A stretch of 64,000 bases of DNA from the NCBI GenBank assembly GCA_963662675.2, contig CAXXHP010000004.1, positions 1,116,001 to 1,180,000 of the forward strand, written 5' to 3'. Source of the DNA: G963662675 sp963662675. GTDB lineage: Bacteria; Bacteroidota; Bacteroidia; Bacteroidales; Prolixibacteraceae. The notes beneath the pieces are model-generated. The model was not told the DNA's origin and searched no databases. It was given only the letters and a program-made list of their open reading frames with translations. A program made the translations under genes and the position numbers. Shown piece after piece: positions 51,372 to 60,657 of this stretch (positions are counted from its first letter, which is position 1; each line of letters begins with the position of its first letter).

Positions 51372-54300
51372 TTATTCGGAGTCTTTTCCGTGACAACTCT
51401 TATATTTTTTCCCACTTCCACATGGACAAGGCTCATTTCTCCCCACTTTCTTCTCAACACGTACTGGTTGAGCTTTTCTCTGTTCCTTCTTTTCAGCCTG
51501 TTCTCCACTCTGCGAAATTCCGGGCATTTCTGACTTTTGGGTTGAATATTTGCTCATATCAGTACGCTTGGCAGTTTCTGCCTCACGAACCTGATTTGGA
51601 TCAGAAATAGGAATGTGTCCTTTCATTAGAGTTGAAACAATATCTTTGTTCACCTTCTGAACCATGATTTTGAACAAATTAAAAGACTCAAACTTATAAA
51701 TCAATAGTGGATCTTTTTGTTCATAGGTTGCATTCTGAACCGATTGTTTCAGTTCATCCATTTCACGCAACTGTTCTTTCCATGATTCATCGATTGTTGT
51801 AAGCACAATCTGCTTCTGATAAGATTTAACCAGTTCTTTCCCTTTATTCTGGTAAGCTTTTTCCAAATTAGTTATAATCTGATAAATTCGTTTACCGTCT
51901 GAAATAGGAACAACAATATTCTTATACATATGTGACTTATTCTCGTACACATCCTTAACAACAGGATAGGCTTGTTTTGAAATTGCCTCTACCTTACGAG
52001 TATAAGATTCGATCATTTCTTTGTAAATCGTATCTAGAATACCTTCAGGGGTCATCTTTACGAATTCATCCTTAGAAATAGGGGATTCAATGGACATCAA
52101 CCTCATCAATTCAAGATTAAAATCGTCAAAGTCACCTCCATGATATTCATTAACAATAAACTCAATTGAGTCGTACATCATATTCAGCACATCAACTTCC
52201 AGACGTTCTCCAAATAAAGCATGTCGACGTTTTTTATAAATAACTTCACGTTGTGAGTTCATTACATCATCATACTCAAGCAAACGTTTACGAATTCCGA
52301 AGTTATTTTCTTCTACTTTCCTTTGTGCTCGTTCAATCGACTTAGTAATCATAGAATGCTGAATCACTTCACCATCTTCTAATCCCAGGCGATCCATAAT
52401 ACCGGTTATTCGTTCCGAATTAAACAAACGCATCAGATCATCTTCCAAAGAAACAAAGAACTGTGAACTACCCGGATCACCTTGACGACCTGAACGCCCT
52501 CGTAACTGACGGTCTACTCGTCGAGAATCATGTCGTTCAGTACCAATAATGGCTAAACCTCCGGCAGCCTTAACTTCCTTCGATAATTTAATATCGGTTC
52601 CACGACCGGCCATATTGGTTGCAATGGTCACCATTCCTGCAGTACCGGCATCGGCAACAATATCAGCTTCACGAGCATGCAATTTTGCATTCAACACATT
52701 GTGTTTTATACCCCGTAATTTCAACATACGGCTCAACAATTCTGAGATCTCAACAGAGGTCGTACCCACCAAAACAGGTCTTCCTGCCTTGTGCAAATCA
52801 ACAATTTCGAGAATTACCGCGTTATATTTTTCACGTTTTGTTTTATATACTTTATCATCACGGTCTGATCTAACGATAGGTCTGTTGGTTGGAATAACCA
52901 CAACATCCAATTCGTATATATCCCATAATTCTCCAGCTTCAGTCTCGGCTGTACCTGTCATTCCCGAAAGTTTGTGGTACATCCTAAAATAGTTCTGAAG
53001 AGTAACAGTAGCAAAAGTCTGCGTAGCAGCCTCAACCTTAACACGTTCTTTTGCTTCAATGGCCTGATGCAATCCATCGGAGTAACGACGACCTTCCATG
53101 ATACGTCCGGTTTGCTCATCAACAATTTTCACTTTATTGTCGATAACCACATACTCCACATCTTTCTCAAACATGGAGTAGGCCTTTAGTAACTGATTTA
53201 TAGTGTGTACACGCTCAGATTTTACCGCATAATTCTGAAGCATAATGTCCTTCTTCTCTAAACGCTCTTTACTTGATAGCGAACTGTCATTTTCAAGCTC
53301 TGCAATCGAAGAGCCAACATCAGGCAGAATGAAAAATTCAGTATCATCCATATCTGATGAAATCAAATCAATCCCTTTATCGGTAAGCTCAACTGAGTTT
53401 TGTTTTTCTTCAATAATAAAATATAGGGGATCAGTAACGATATGCATGTTCTTACTATTATCCTGCATATAATAGTTTTCCGTTTTCTGCATAATTGCCT
53501 TTATTCCTTCTTCACTTAAGAATTTAATAAGGGCTTTTGTTTTTGGCATTCCTTTTTGAGCACGCAACAATTGAATAGCTCCTTCTTCTTTCTCTTCTTT
53601 TGTTGCATCAGATTTATTTAGAAGACGTTTTGCATCAGTCAGACATTGGCTGGCATGAGCTCGTTGTGCCGAAACCAATTTTTCAACCTTCGGCATTAGC
53701 TCATCAAATTTCTGATTCTCTCCTTTTGGAACAGGACCTGAAATAATTAATGGGGTACGTGCATCATCAATCAATACCGAATCGACCTCATCAACAATAG
53801 AATAATGATGCTTCCGCTGAACAAGATCACGAGGATTAATGGCCATATTATCACGCAAATAATCAAAGCCAAACTCGTTGTTTGTTCCATAGGTAATATC
53901 TGCATTATATGCTTTGCGCCTTGCATCCGAGTTAGGCTGGTGCTTATCGATACAATCAACACTTAACCCATGAAACTCAAATATAGGCCCCATCCACTCG
54001 GAGTCACGTTTTGCCAGATAATCATTTACGGTAACAACATGAACACCCCGACCTGCCAACGCATTTAGGAATACAGGCAAGGTGGCAACTAACGTTTTTC
54101 CTTCACCAGTAGCCATCTCTGCAATTTTCCCAGAGTGGAGAACGATACCACCTATAAGCTGCACATCGTAGTGAACCATTTCCCAGGAGATTTCTGCTCC
54201 TCCTGCAATCCATTTATTGTACCAAATTGCCTTTTCACCATCAATTTCAACATTATCTTTACTAGCTGCTAAATCTCGATCAAAATCAGTTGCAGAAACA

Positions 54301-54686
54301 ACCACTTTCTCATTTTCTGAAAAACGTTTTGCTGTTTCTTTTATTAAAGCAAATGCAGCTGGAAGTACTTCATTCAAAACTTCCTCTATCTTTTCATTGA
54401 TACGTTCTTCAATCTTATCAATTTCCTGATATAATTTTTCACTCTCTTGTATTTCGACATCCTCCGCTTGGTTTTTCAACGAAGCGATTTCATCCTCTTC
54501 AGGCTTAATATTCTCATGAATGATATTCTTCAACCGAACAGATTCAGCCCTTAGGTCATCTGTCGTAAGTTGGGTAATTCGTGTATATTCTTGCTTAATT
54601 TTTTCAAGTACGGGAGTAACTTCTTTAATATCGCGATCTGATTTGCTTCCAAGAAACTTCCCTAAAACTTTATTGATAAGTGCCAT
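51372..54686 (-). CDS. secA: Preprotein translocase ATPase SecA
   Basis: This motor ATPase drives proteins through SecYEG. It has 1104 residues, longer than E. coli SecA (901), as usual in Bacteroidota because of an insertion in the first motor domain. It has Walker A MATGEGKTLVA, the DEAD-like box VDEVDSVLIDDARTPL, and the second motor domain TNMAGRGTDI with QLRGRSGRQGDPGSS. The C-terminal SEC-C zinc motif is CPCGSGKKYKSCH. The start at 54686 is chosen because an in-frame Met at 54725 would overlap a -7 box. lgt follows after 12 bp. Confidence 0.96.
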   Translation of the reverse strand: MALINKVLGKFLGSKSDRDIKEVTPVLEKIKQEYTRITQLTTDDLRAESVRLKNIIHENIKPEEDEIASLKNQAEDVEIQESEKLYQEIDKIEERINEKIEEVLNEVLPAAFALIKETAKRFSENEKVVVSATDFDRDLAASKDNVEIDGEKAIWYNKWIAGGAEISWEMVHYDVQLIGGIVLHSGKIAEMATGEGKTLVATLPVFLNALAGRGVHVVTVNDYLAKRDSEWMGPIFEFHGLSVDCIDKHQPNSDARRKAYNADITYGTNNEFGFDYLRDNMAINPRDLVQRKHHYSIVDEVDSVLIDDARTPLIISGPVPKGENQKFDELMPKVEKLVSAQRAHASQCLTDAKRLLNKSDATKEEKEEGAIQLLRAQKGMPKTKALIKFLSEEGIKAIMQKTENYYMQDNSKNMHIVTDPLYFIIEEKQNSVELTDKGIDLISSDMDDTEFFILPDVGSSIAELENDSSLSSKERLEKKDIMLQNYAVKSERVHTINQLLKAYSMFEKDVEYVVIDNKVKIVDEQTGRIMEGRRYSDGLHQAIEAKERVKVEAATQTFATVTLQNYFRMYHKLSGMTGTAETEAGELWDIYELDVVVIPTNRPIVRSDRDDKVYKTKREKYNAVILEIVDLHKAGRPVLVGTTSVEISELLSRMLKLRGIKHNVLNAKLHAREADIVADAGTAGMVTIATNMAGRGTDIKLSKEVKAAGGLAIIGTERHDSRRVDRQLRGRSGRQGDPGSSQFFVSLEDDLMRLFNSERITGIMDRLGLEDGEVIQHSMITKSIERAQRKVEENNFGIRKRLLEYDDVMNSQREVIYKKRRHALFGERLEVDVLNMMYDSIEFIVNEYHGGDFDDFNLELMRLMSIESPISKDEFVKMTPEGILDTIYKEMIESYTRKVEAISKQAYPVVKDVYENKSHMYKNIVVPISDGKRIYQIITNLEKAYQNKGKELVKSYQKQIVLTTIDESWKEQLREMDELKQSVQNATYEQKDPLLIYKFESFNLFKIMVQKVNKDIVSTLMKGHIPISDPNQVREAETAKRTDMSKYSTQKSEMPGISQSGEQAEKKEQRKAQPVRVEKKVGRNEPCPCGSGKKYKSCHGKDSE

Positions 54687-54724
54687 TGCTAAATGCTTTT
54701 TTTTCAGTTTCAACTTAACGCACA

Positions 54725-54732
54725 CAAAAGTA
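54725..54732 (-). promoter_or_regulatory. -7 box of secA
   Basis: TACTTTTG on the minus strand, 39 bp before the chosen start. No TTG lies at the usual spacing. Confidence 0.45.
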
Positions 54733-54892
54733 ATTATAATGTTCTATGATATAGAAGTGCACGTCCTTTTTTTTCTATAATAATCGTGCCAACTAAATTC
54801 AACCTCAAAACAAAGACAGATTAGCAGTTAATGGCTATATCCTTGCCATTTTTGCCAATGTGTCGACAAAGAATATTTGTTTAAAAATATAC

Positions 54893-54900
54893 TAACTTTG
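54893..54900 (+). promoter_or_regulatory. -7 box of the 54919 miniprotein gene
   Basis: TAACTTTG, 18 bp before the ATG. It rules out the longer in-frame start at 54877. Confidence 0.45.
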
Positions 54901-54918
54901 CCCCCTCAACTTATTATA

Positions 54919-55101
54919 ATGAAAGATTTTAGCTCAATTTGCTTCGTCTGTGGAATTTCAGTAAATAATGAATCCACTGAAAAGAATAACGAACTGAACC
55001 TCCCTGTTTGCAATAGTTGCAAAGGTACTGATAAAGAAAAAATGGCCGTTTCGAACCTTACTGATGATCTGGCTGAGGGTTTCGTTTGTGGTTGCATATA
55101 A
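54919..55101 (+). CDS. Small Cys-rich zinc-ribbon-like protein
   Basis: This 60-residue protein has CxxC at residues 8-11 (ICFVCG) and 31-34 (VCNSCKG), which together form a plausible zinc ribbon, and a further CGC at 57-59 at the very C-terminus (FVCGCI). There is no other domain. The start is set by a -7 box that ends 18 bp upstream. The gene has its own terminator two bases after the stop, so it is a real single-gene unit. Function is unknown; nucleic acid or metal binding is a guess. Confidence 0.7.
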   Translation: MKDFSSICFVCGISVNNESTEKNNELNLPVCNSCKGTDKEKMAVSNLTDDLAEGFVCGCI

Positions 55102-55103
55102 AG

Positions 55104-55135
55104 AAAGCCGCCTTCTGGGGGAAAAGCGGCTTTTG
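55104..55135 (+). terminator. Intrinsic terminator of the 54919 miniprotein gene
   Basis: AAAGCCGC (55104-55111), 14-base loop, GCGGCTTT (55126-55133), then TTTTG. Confidence 0.82.
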
Positions 55136-55158
55136 TCGATTTCGAATAATTATTAAAA

Positions 55159-55632
55159 TTACGAGGTTATTAAATTCTGATATTTTGTATTTACCAAATC
55201 AGGCAAATAGCTTGCAATAAGCCCCAAGGCCACATCATCATCCAAATCACCTGTAGTAATCAAATATTGATTGGACAATTCTGTCATATTAATCACCTGA
55301 CTTGTTAATTCAGAAGGAAGAACTCGATCTGAATCCTTCACGTTTCGAGCACCAAATCCACTTCTATTACAAACATAAGCCACCTCAAAAAGGGAAGTGC
55401 GTACAACATAAGTTTTTGAATTCTTAGATTCCAAAAGACAAATGGTAATTGGAGCTCCAGCCTCATTATAAACAAGGGTCCATGCACATTCAACCCCTGT
55501 TTCGAGGTTTTGTTCTTCCACTGGAGTAATGGTATAATTACTTCCTTCATCAGCTCCTGAAGCAACTCCTACAAATAATGTGAAGATCAAAAAAGTTACG
55601 CTTACTAATAGTTTTAACACCTTGTTTTTCAT
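55159..55632 (-). CDS. Hypothetical secreted protein
   Basis: This is a 157-residue protein with signal peptide (KLLVSVTFLIFTLFVGVASGA, cut near 27). The mature part contains three Cys (VECAWTLVY, ICLLESK, YVCNRSG) and ends with a helical QNLITS tail. I recognise no family. The Met at 55632 is preferred over an in-frame one at 55671 because it begins a standard signal peptide. It stands alone on the minus strand between the miniprotein terminator and the aminotransferase. Confidence 0.6.
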   Translation of the reverse strand: MKNKVLKLLVSVTFLIFTLFVGVASGADEGSNYTITPVEEQNLETGVECAWTLVYNEAGAPITICLLESKNSKTYVVRTSLFEVAYVCNRSGFGARNVKDSDRVLPSELTSQVINMTELSNQYLITTGDLDDDVALGLIASYLPDLVNTKYQNLITS

Positions 55633-55858
55633 GGCATTGATTTTAATGGTTAAACTTCGTTGTAATAACATTTAAATCCTAAACGAGAAATTAATCCCTA
55701 TAAGTTGTAACCAATAAGACTGCAAAAATTAGAAAGTATTACACTTTGATCAAGCAGATTCGACAAACAAGGTCAATAGAATGGCATACATGTAGTTTCT
55801 AGCGTCAAAACGGCATGATTAATTACATATTAATATTTTAATTCCCGGATATGTCAGT

Positions 55859-56998
55859 CTAATATCTACTTAGATATTCCTCCAAGCGGATCAATCCTTC
55901 CTTAATATTCTCGATGGAGTTGGCATAAGAAAACCGAAGATAGCCTTCTCCCCCCGGGCCAAAGTCAATTCCAGGAGTAACACCAACATGAGCTTTCTCT
56001 AGAATATCAAATGCTAGTTCATATGAATTTTCAGACAGATGAGAAGCATCAACAAAAACATAGAAAGCCCCTGTTGGTTCAACCGGAATTTTGAAACCCA
56101 GCTCACGAAGCCGTGAAATCATGAATTTTCTCCGGTCACCATAAATGTCACGCATTTTCACGACATCATCTTCACCATACTTTATGGCAGCAATTCCAGC
56201 GCGTTGAGCAACAGAACTTGCGCAAATAAAAAGATTTTGCTGAAGCTTTTGCATTGGACGAATATACTTTTTGGGGGCAATCAAATATCCCAAACGAAGT
56301 CCAGTCATGGCATAAAGCTTTGAGAAGCCATTCAGCACAAATGCATTATCAGTATATTCGAGTATGCTATGCGCCTTTTCTCCGTAAACCAATCCATGAT
56401 AAATTTCATCAGAAACAATAGGAACTTGTAGTGTAGCAAGTTCGGTCAGGTTTTGAGGGGTCAGTAGATTACCAGTGGGGTTCATTGGGCTATTTATTAG
56501 TATAGCCTTCGTTTTATTGGTGATTTTTTCACGGATTGCATTTGCATGTATCTGAAAACCATCAGAAGCAGAAACAGGTACTCGTACTGTATTTGCCCCT
56601 ACATAATGAATGAAATTTGGATAACATGCATATGACGGATCAGAAACAATCACCTCATCACCTTGGTTACATAAAACTGATAACACCATCAATATGGCAG
56701 GAGAACTTCCCGATGTAATAATAATTTGATCAGGGTCTACATTTACACCATATTCTTTCAGGTAGTTTTCGGCAATGGTATTACGCAACTCCGGATCACC
56801 CAAACTGTGCGTGTAATGTGTTCGTCCTTCTTCCATTGCCAAAATACTGGCTTCCTGAATACATGCTGGCATTTGAAAATCAGGCTCGCCCACTTCAAGA
56901 TGAATAATATGCTTACCCTGTTTTTCCATCTCTACAGCTTTTTCAAGCACTTCCATTACAATAAAAGGAGATATATCCTGAACCCTTGAAGCAGTCAT
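55859..56998 (-). CDS. PLP-dependent aminotransferase, class I
   Basis: This 379-residue fold-type I aminotransferase shows LEVGEPDFQMP near residue 35, INSPMNPTGNLL, SDEIYHGLVYG (Asp and Tyr of the PLP site), and the Schiff-base Lys in NGFSKLYAMTGLRLGYL. The C-terminus has YLRFSYANSIENIKEGL with the substrate carboxylate-binding Arg. The specificity (aspartate, aromatic, alanine or other) cannot be fixed from sequence alone. The start at 56998 avoids an upstream extension (57046) with a non-family sequence. It appears monocistronic. Confidence 0.9.
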   Translation of the reverse strand: MTASRVQDISPFIVMEVLEKAVEMEKQGKHIIHLEVGEPDFQMPACIQEASILAMEEGRTHYTHSLGDPELRNTIAENYLKEYGVNVDPDQIIITSGSSPAILMVLSVLCNQGDEVIVSDPSYACYPNFIHYVGANTVRVPVSASDGFQIHANAIREKITNKTKAILINSPMNPTGNLLTPQNLTELATLQVPIVSDEIYHGLVYGEKAHSILEYTDNAFVLNGFSKLYAMTGLRLGYLIAPKKYIRPMQKLQQNLFICASSVAQRAGIAAIKYGEDDVVKMRDIYGDRRKFMISRLRELGFKIPVEPTGAFYVFVDASHLSENSYELAFDILEKAHVGVTPGIDFGPGGEGYLRFSYANSIENIKEGLIRLEEYLSRY

Positions 56999-57154
56999 AA
57001 TAAATGTTGTTTTTTCAGAAACGAAAATACAGCAATTATCTATCAATTCTAGATTAGCAAAGCTCGAAGTTTACACCTTTCAACTCATCTAAAATTAAAG
57101 CAGTGATAATCAAATAAATTAGGAATAAATACAAATGAATTAGAAGGCATTAAA

Positions 57155-57661
57155 CTAGTACGGATCGTACCGATTGGAAACACTAACACTTCCGCTAATT
57201 CTAAATTTTTCTGAGATTTTATATTGCAAAAACATGGAAGCCCCTTTTATGGCCATATCAGCAATATTTGTATTCAGTGGTTCAGGACTAAATACAGAAT
57301 TGGAAGAAAAGCTATTCCCTCCCAATATGACCTTTTCACCGAGACGATATTCATCAAAATTATTTATAGAGTATGAACTAGCAAAGGGTTGTAAATATGT
57401 ATAGTTACTCGTTAATGTGATTCTTTTAAAAGAATTTAAAGGGTTGAAATCAATAACCAATGGATGACTTTTACTTAATTTCGGCAATATCAATGGCGCT
57501 TCTAACTTTATCGGGGTTGTTGCCGGACTAAAATTTAAATCGATTGGAGCACGATAGATGTAATCGTCCGGTTCATCCATTATAATAGAAACCGAATCTA
57601 TTTGCCCAAAGCTGGAAAAACTCAATAACAACAGTATTAGTCCACTAATTATTGATTTCAT
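57155..57661 (-). CDS. Hypothetical secreted protein, porin-linked
   Basis: This 168-residue protein has a signal peptide (MKSIISGLILLLLSFSSFGQ). The mature sequence is rich in Asn, Ser and Leu with Pro-rich segments (IDLNFSPATTPIKLEAPLILPKL). Its C-terminal strand MFLQYKISEKFRISGSVSVSNRYDPY looks like an outer-membrane beta-strand. No family is recognised. It lies 14 bp after the porin-like gene, so it may be co-expressed with it. Confidence 0.6.
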   Translation of the reverse strand: MKSIISGLILLLLSFSSFGQIDSVSIIMDEPDDYIYRAPIDLNFSPATTPIKLEAPLILPKLSKSHPLVIDFNPLNSFKRITLTSNYTYLQPFASSYSINNFDEYRLGEKVILGGNSFSSNSVFSPEPLNTNIADMAIKGASMFLQYKISEKFRISGSVSVSNRYDPY

Positions 57662-57675
57662 GGGTCAACCCATTT

Positions 57676-58263
57676 TTATAACAACTTAATGCCTAGCGAA
57701 ACTAAAAATGTCTTGCTTTTTTCATCGCCAGAACCGCTGTATATATCTCCAAAACTATTCTCAGCTCTTACATCAAGTGAAAGGAACAAGAAATCAATCC
57801 CTGCACCATACTGGTATCCAAAGAAATTATCTTTCAAGTCCTTAGGATCAAAAGTCTCTTCATTATTCGTTTCTTTTTTTGTAAAGAAAGACAATACAGG
57901 ACCAGCATTTACGCGAAGATTAAAAGGGCCTTTCTCAATAATTTTATATCCCAATAAAACAGGGACATCAATAGCTTTCAAATCAAACGAATTAACTGTC
58001 GCTGTTGGTGACTCAACAACTTCATTCAGCTTACCACCTTTTGAACTAAAATACGCTTCAGGTTGAATATAAATTTTCCCGAGATTAAGACGAGCAAATG
58101 CACCGGCAAAATAATTACTGACACTTCCTTCATTAAATTGCTCCAGGTTTGTTTTAATTTGAGAACTGCTATAACCTGCTTTCAAACCAATATTGATAGG
58201 AGATTGAGCATTTACAAATTGAAACGCTAAAATGAGTGATAGAAATAAAACGATCTTTTTCAT
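57676..58263 (-). CDS. Outer-membrane beta-barrel protein, porin-like
   Basis: This 195-residue protein has a signal peptide (MKKIVLFLSLILAFQFVNAQ) and repeated amphipathic strands: INIGLKAGYSSSQIKTNLEQ, YFAGAFARLNLGKIYIQPEAYF, VLLGYKIIEKGPFNLRVNAGPVL, GAGIDFLFLSLDVRAENSFG and VSLGIKLL. This fits the outer-membrane beta-barrel (OMP_b-brl_2, PorT-like) group, an eight-stranded barrel with an eight-residue strand period. Function is unknown. It is the first gene of a pair with the hypothetical secreted protein downstream. Confidence 0.82.
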   Translation of the reverse strand: MKKIVLFLSLILAFQFVNAQSPINIGLKAGYSSSQIKTNLEQFNEGSVSNYFAGAFARLNLGKIYIQPEAYFSSKGGKLNEVVESPTATVNSFDLKAIDVPVLLGYKIIEKGPFNLRVNAGPVLSFFTKKETNNEETFDPKDLKDNFFGYQYGAGIDFLFLSLDVRAENSFGDIYSGSGDEKSKTFLVSLGIKLL

Positions 58264-58377
58264 GACGTATTTAGTTTATTGTTTCGTGACAAAATAACGA
58301 AAAACTCAGCAAAGTATTATTCTAATGATACAGGAAAGACGTCAAAAAGAATTCACCACAACTAGTAAAGGCCTGAT

Positions 58378-59100
58378 TTATATCCATCCACAGATTTTAT
58401 AATAACCTAAAGCGATGAGCTCCCTCGCCACTAAAATTTCATATTTCAAGTGATTCCAAAACTGGTAACGAAGGTTTTTGCTATGACCAATATCTGGTGT
58501 GAATAATTTATTTTCACCAAGCAAGTCATCATCAAAACTAAGATCTGCCTCCAGAGTTCCCTCAAACGCTGGCAAAGCGTTTACTCTAGTAAATCCGACT
58601 TCTTCAAAACACAAAACCGAACGCCGCATATGCTCAGGTGATGATACAATAAGAATTGGCTGATCAATTAAAAAAGAAAATACAGATGAGCTTAACCTTA
58701 ATGCCTGAGATCGGGTATTGGTTCCTTCATTTTCAAATAAAATCCGGCTAGCATCTACTCCTCTGCGCTCTAACTCATCTGCCAGTAAATTGGGCGATGA
58801 TGATTCTTCTGTTAGATCTCCAGGCAAAGCAATAATTATCTTGCTGCTGGAGAATGTTTCAGCAGCCCCGGCTACATAGAATGCACGTATCAGGTTCGAT
58901 TCACTAGGCATCCCTCCTCCCCCCATTAATACAATATATTGCGGCTCTTCACTAATTTGCGAAAGACTTGTACCCAACCAATGGTATAAGTAAAAAGGGA
59001 TAGTCGTAAATCCCAAAAGAAGAAAAAAGAGAAATACGCCACCCTGGATCAATAGTAATCTCTTCAAATATTTCAAGAAAATAGCAATAGATTTCTTCAT
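58378..59100 (-). CDS. YdcF/SanA family membrane protein (DUF218)
   Basis: This 240-residue protein has one N-terminal transmembrane helix (about 12-35) and a DUF218 domain: YIVLMGGGGMPSESNLIRAFYVAGAAETF, IIALPGDL, DASRILFENEGTNTRSQALRLSS, and the C-terminal PILIVSSPEHMRRSVLCFEEVGF. This is the SanA/ElyC/YdcF family, linked to envelope integrity and vancomycin sensitivity in E. coli, with SAM-binding reported for YdcF. The role here is unknown. It faces away from the 59223 kinase-RapZ gene across a 122-bp divergent spacer. Confidence 0.87.
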   Translation of the reverse strand: MKKSIAIFLKYLKRLLLIQGGVFLFFLLLGFTTIPFYLYHWLGTSLSQISEEPQYIVLMGGGGMPSESNLIRAFYVAGAAETFSSSKIIIALPGDLTEESSSPNLLADELERRGVDASRILFENEGTNTRSQALRLSSSVFSFLIDQPILIVSSPEHMRRSVLCFEEVGFTRVNALPAFEGTLEADLSFDDDLLGENKLFTPDIGHSKNLRYQFWNHLKYEILVARELIALGYYKICGWI

Positions 59101-59192
59101 TTATAATACATAATGATGGCAAAGTACAAAAAAGCCCATTCTGAATCAAAAGCCATCATCTTATTTAATCTGAAAGAGCCATTAATTTCTTT

Positions 59193-59200
59193 TATATTTG
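59193..59200 (+). promoter_or_regulatory. -7 box of the kinase-RapZ fusion gene
   Basis: TATATTTG, 22 bp before the TTG start codon. Confidence 0.5.
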
Positions 59201-59222
59201 TTTTCATTAAAAAGAAAATATT

Positions 59223-60650
59223 TTGGATCTAAAAATAAAAGAAGAGCTTATCCGCTTATATGAAAGTCATTTTATTGAAGAAATGACTGCCTTTGAGGTA
59301 TTACCTGGATCTGGTTCATATCGTGAATATTGTCGTATAAAAAGCAATAGTCATCAGGCAATTGGAGCTTACAACAGCGACATCAAAGAAAACATTGCCT
59401 TTCTTGAATTCGCAGAACATTTTTTCAAAAAAGACATCTCTGTCCCTGAAATCTTCAAGGTGAATGATGAAAAAACCTGTTACATACAAGAAGATCTGGG
59501 TAATCTCACCTTGTTTGACTATCTGAGTAAAACCCGTGAGTTAGAAGGCTTTTCGGAGAAGATAACCAACGTTTACAAAAGAGTTTTACGAGAATTACCT
59601 AAGATTCAGATATCTGCTGGCAAAGAAATCAAGTACGAGTATTGTTATCCGAGAGCTGCATTCGACAAGCAATCGATGATGTGGGATCTCAATTATTTCA
59701 AGTATTACTTTCTGAAACTAGCCAAAATACCATTTGACGAACAAGCGTTGGAAGATGATTTTCAGGCCTTTTGCAATTACCTCCTAACGGCCGAAAATGA
59801 GTATTTTTTGTATCGTGATTTCCAGTCAAGAAATATCATGCTACACAATAATAGAGTTGCATTTATTGATTTTCAGGGTGGACGAAAAGGCGCATTACAA
59901 TATGATCTGGCATCATTACTTTATGATGCAAAAGCAGACATCCCTCAAGCAATCAGGAATGAATTGCTAGAATTTTATCTTGATGAACTGGATAATTTCA
60001 AGACAACTGATCGCACTGAATTTAAAGCTTATTATACCGGTTATGTTTTAATTCGGATTATGCAAGCAATGGGTGCCTACGGATTTCGTGGTTTTTACGA
60101 GAAAAAAGAGCACTTTTTGAAAAGTATTCCATTCGCACTTGAAAACCTGAAATACATCCTTCAGAACAATAATATTACAATTGCTCTTCCGGAACTATTA
60201 AAAGTATTGGAAGCTGTTAGCCAATCTGAGTTTTTAAAAGAAATTGGAAAGGAAACAGGCACCCTAACTGTGCGTATTACCAGTTTTTCCTATAAAAAAG
60301 GCTTGCCGGCAGATCCTTCTGATAATGGAGGAGGTTATATCTTCGATTGTCGGGCAATTCATAATCCGGGACGATACGACGAATACAAACAACTTACAGG
60401 TAAAGATCCGGGAGTAATTCAATTTTTAGAAACACGATCAGAAATAGCCGATTTCCTTTCAAATGTATTCGCGCTTGTTGACCAATCGGTGAAAGTATAC
60501 CTCGCCCGAGGATTCAACCACCTGTCGGTAAGCTTTGGCTGTACGGGAGGACAACATCGCTCTGTTTATTCAGCCGAAAAATTAGCAAAATATCTCAAAA
60601 ACAATTTCCCTGTCAATGTTGTTCTTTCCCACAGAGAACAAGATTTTTAA
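59223..60650 (+). CDS. Aminoglycoside-phosphotransferase-like kinase fused to a RapZ C-terminal domain
   Basis: The 475-residue protein has two parts. Residues about 20-320 form an APH/choline-kinase-like domain with the catalytic loop YRDFQSRNIML and the metal site FIDFQGGRKGALQYDLASLLY, as in AmgK-type sugar kinases. Residues about 345-475 match the RapZ C-terminal domain: FSYKKGLPADPSDNGGGYIF, CRAIHNPGRYDE and SFGCTGGQHRSVYSAEKLA. In E. coli the RapZ C-domain binds glucosamine-6-phosphate and small RNAs and contacts RNase E. The fusion may couple amino-sugar phosphorylation to sensing. The start is TTG. A candidate partner nucleotidyltransferase is at 18503. Confidence 0.88.
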   Translation: MDLKIKEELIRLYESHFIEEMTAFEVLPGSGSYREYCRIKSNSHQAIGAYNSDIKENIAFLEFAEHFFKKDISVPEIFKVNDEKTCYIQEDLGNLTLFDYLSKTRELEGFSEKITNVYKRVLRELPKIQISAGKEIKYEYCYPRAAFDKQSMMWDLNYFKYYFLKLAKIPFDEQALEDDFQAFCNYLLTAENEYFLYRDFQSRNIMLHNNRVAFIDFQGGRKGALQYDLASLLYDAKADIPQAIRNELLEFYLDELDNFKTTDRTEFKAYYTGYVLIRIMQAMGAYGFRGFYEKKEHFLKSIPFALENLKYILQNNNITIALPELLKVLEAVSQSEFLKEIGKETGTLTVRITSFSYKKGLPADPSDNGGGYIFDCRAIHNPGRYDEYKQLTGKDPGVIQFLETRSEIADFLSNVFALVDQSVKVYLARGFNHLSVSFGCTGGQHRSVYSAEKLAKYLKNNFPVNVVLSHREQDF

Positions 60651-60657
60651 AGCGAAT

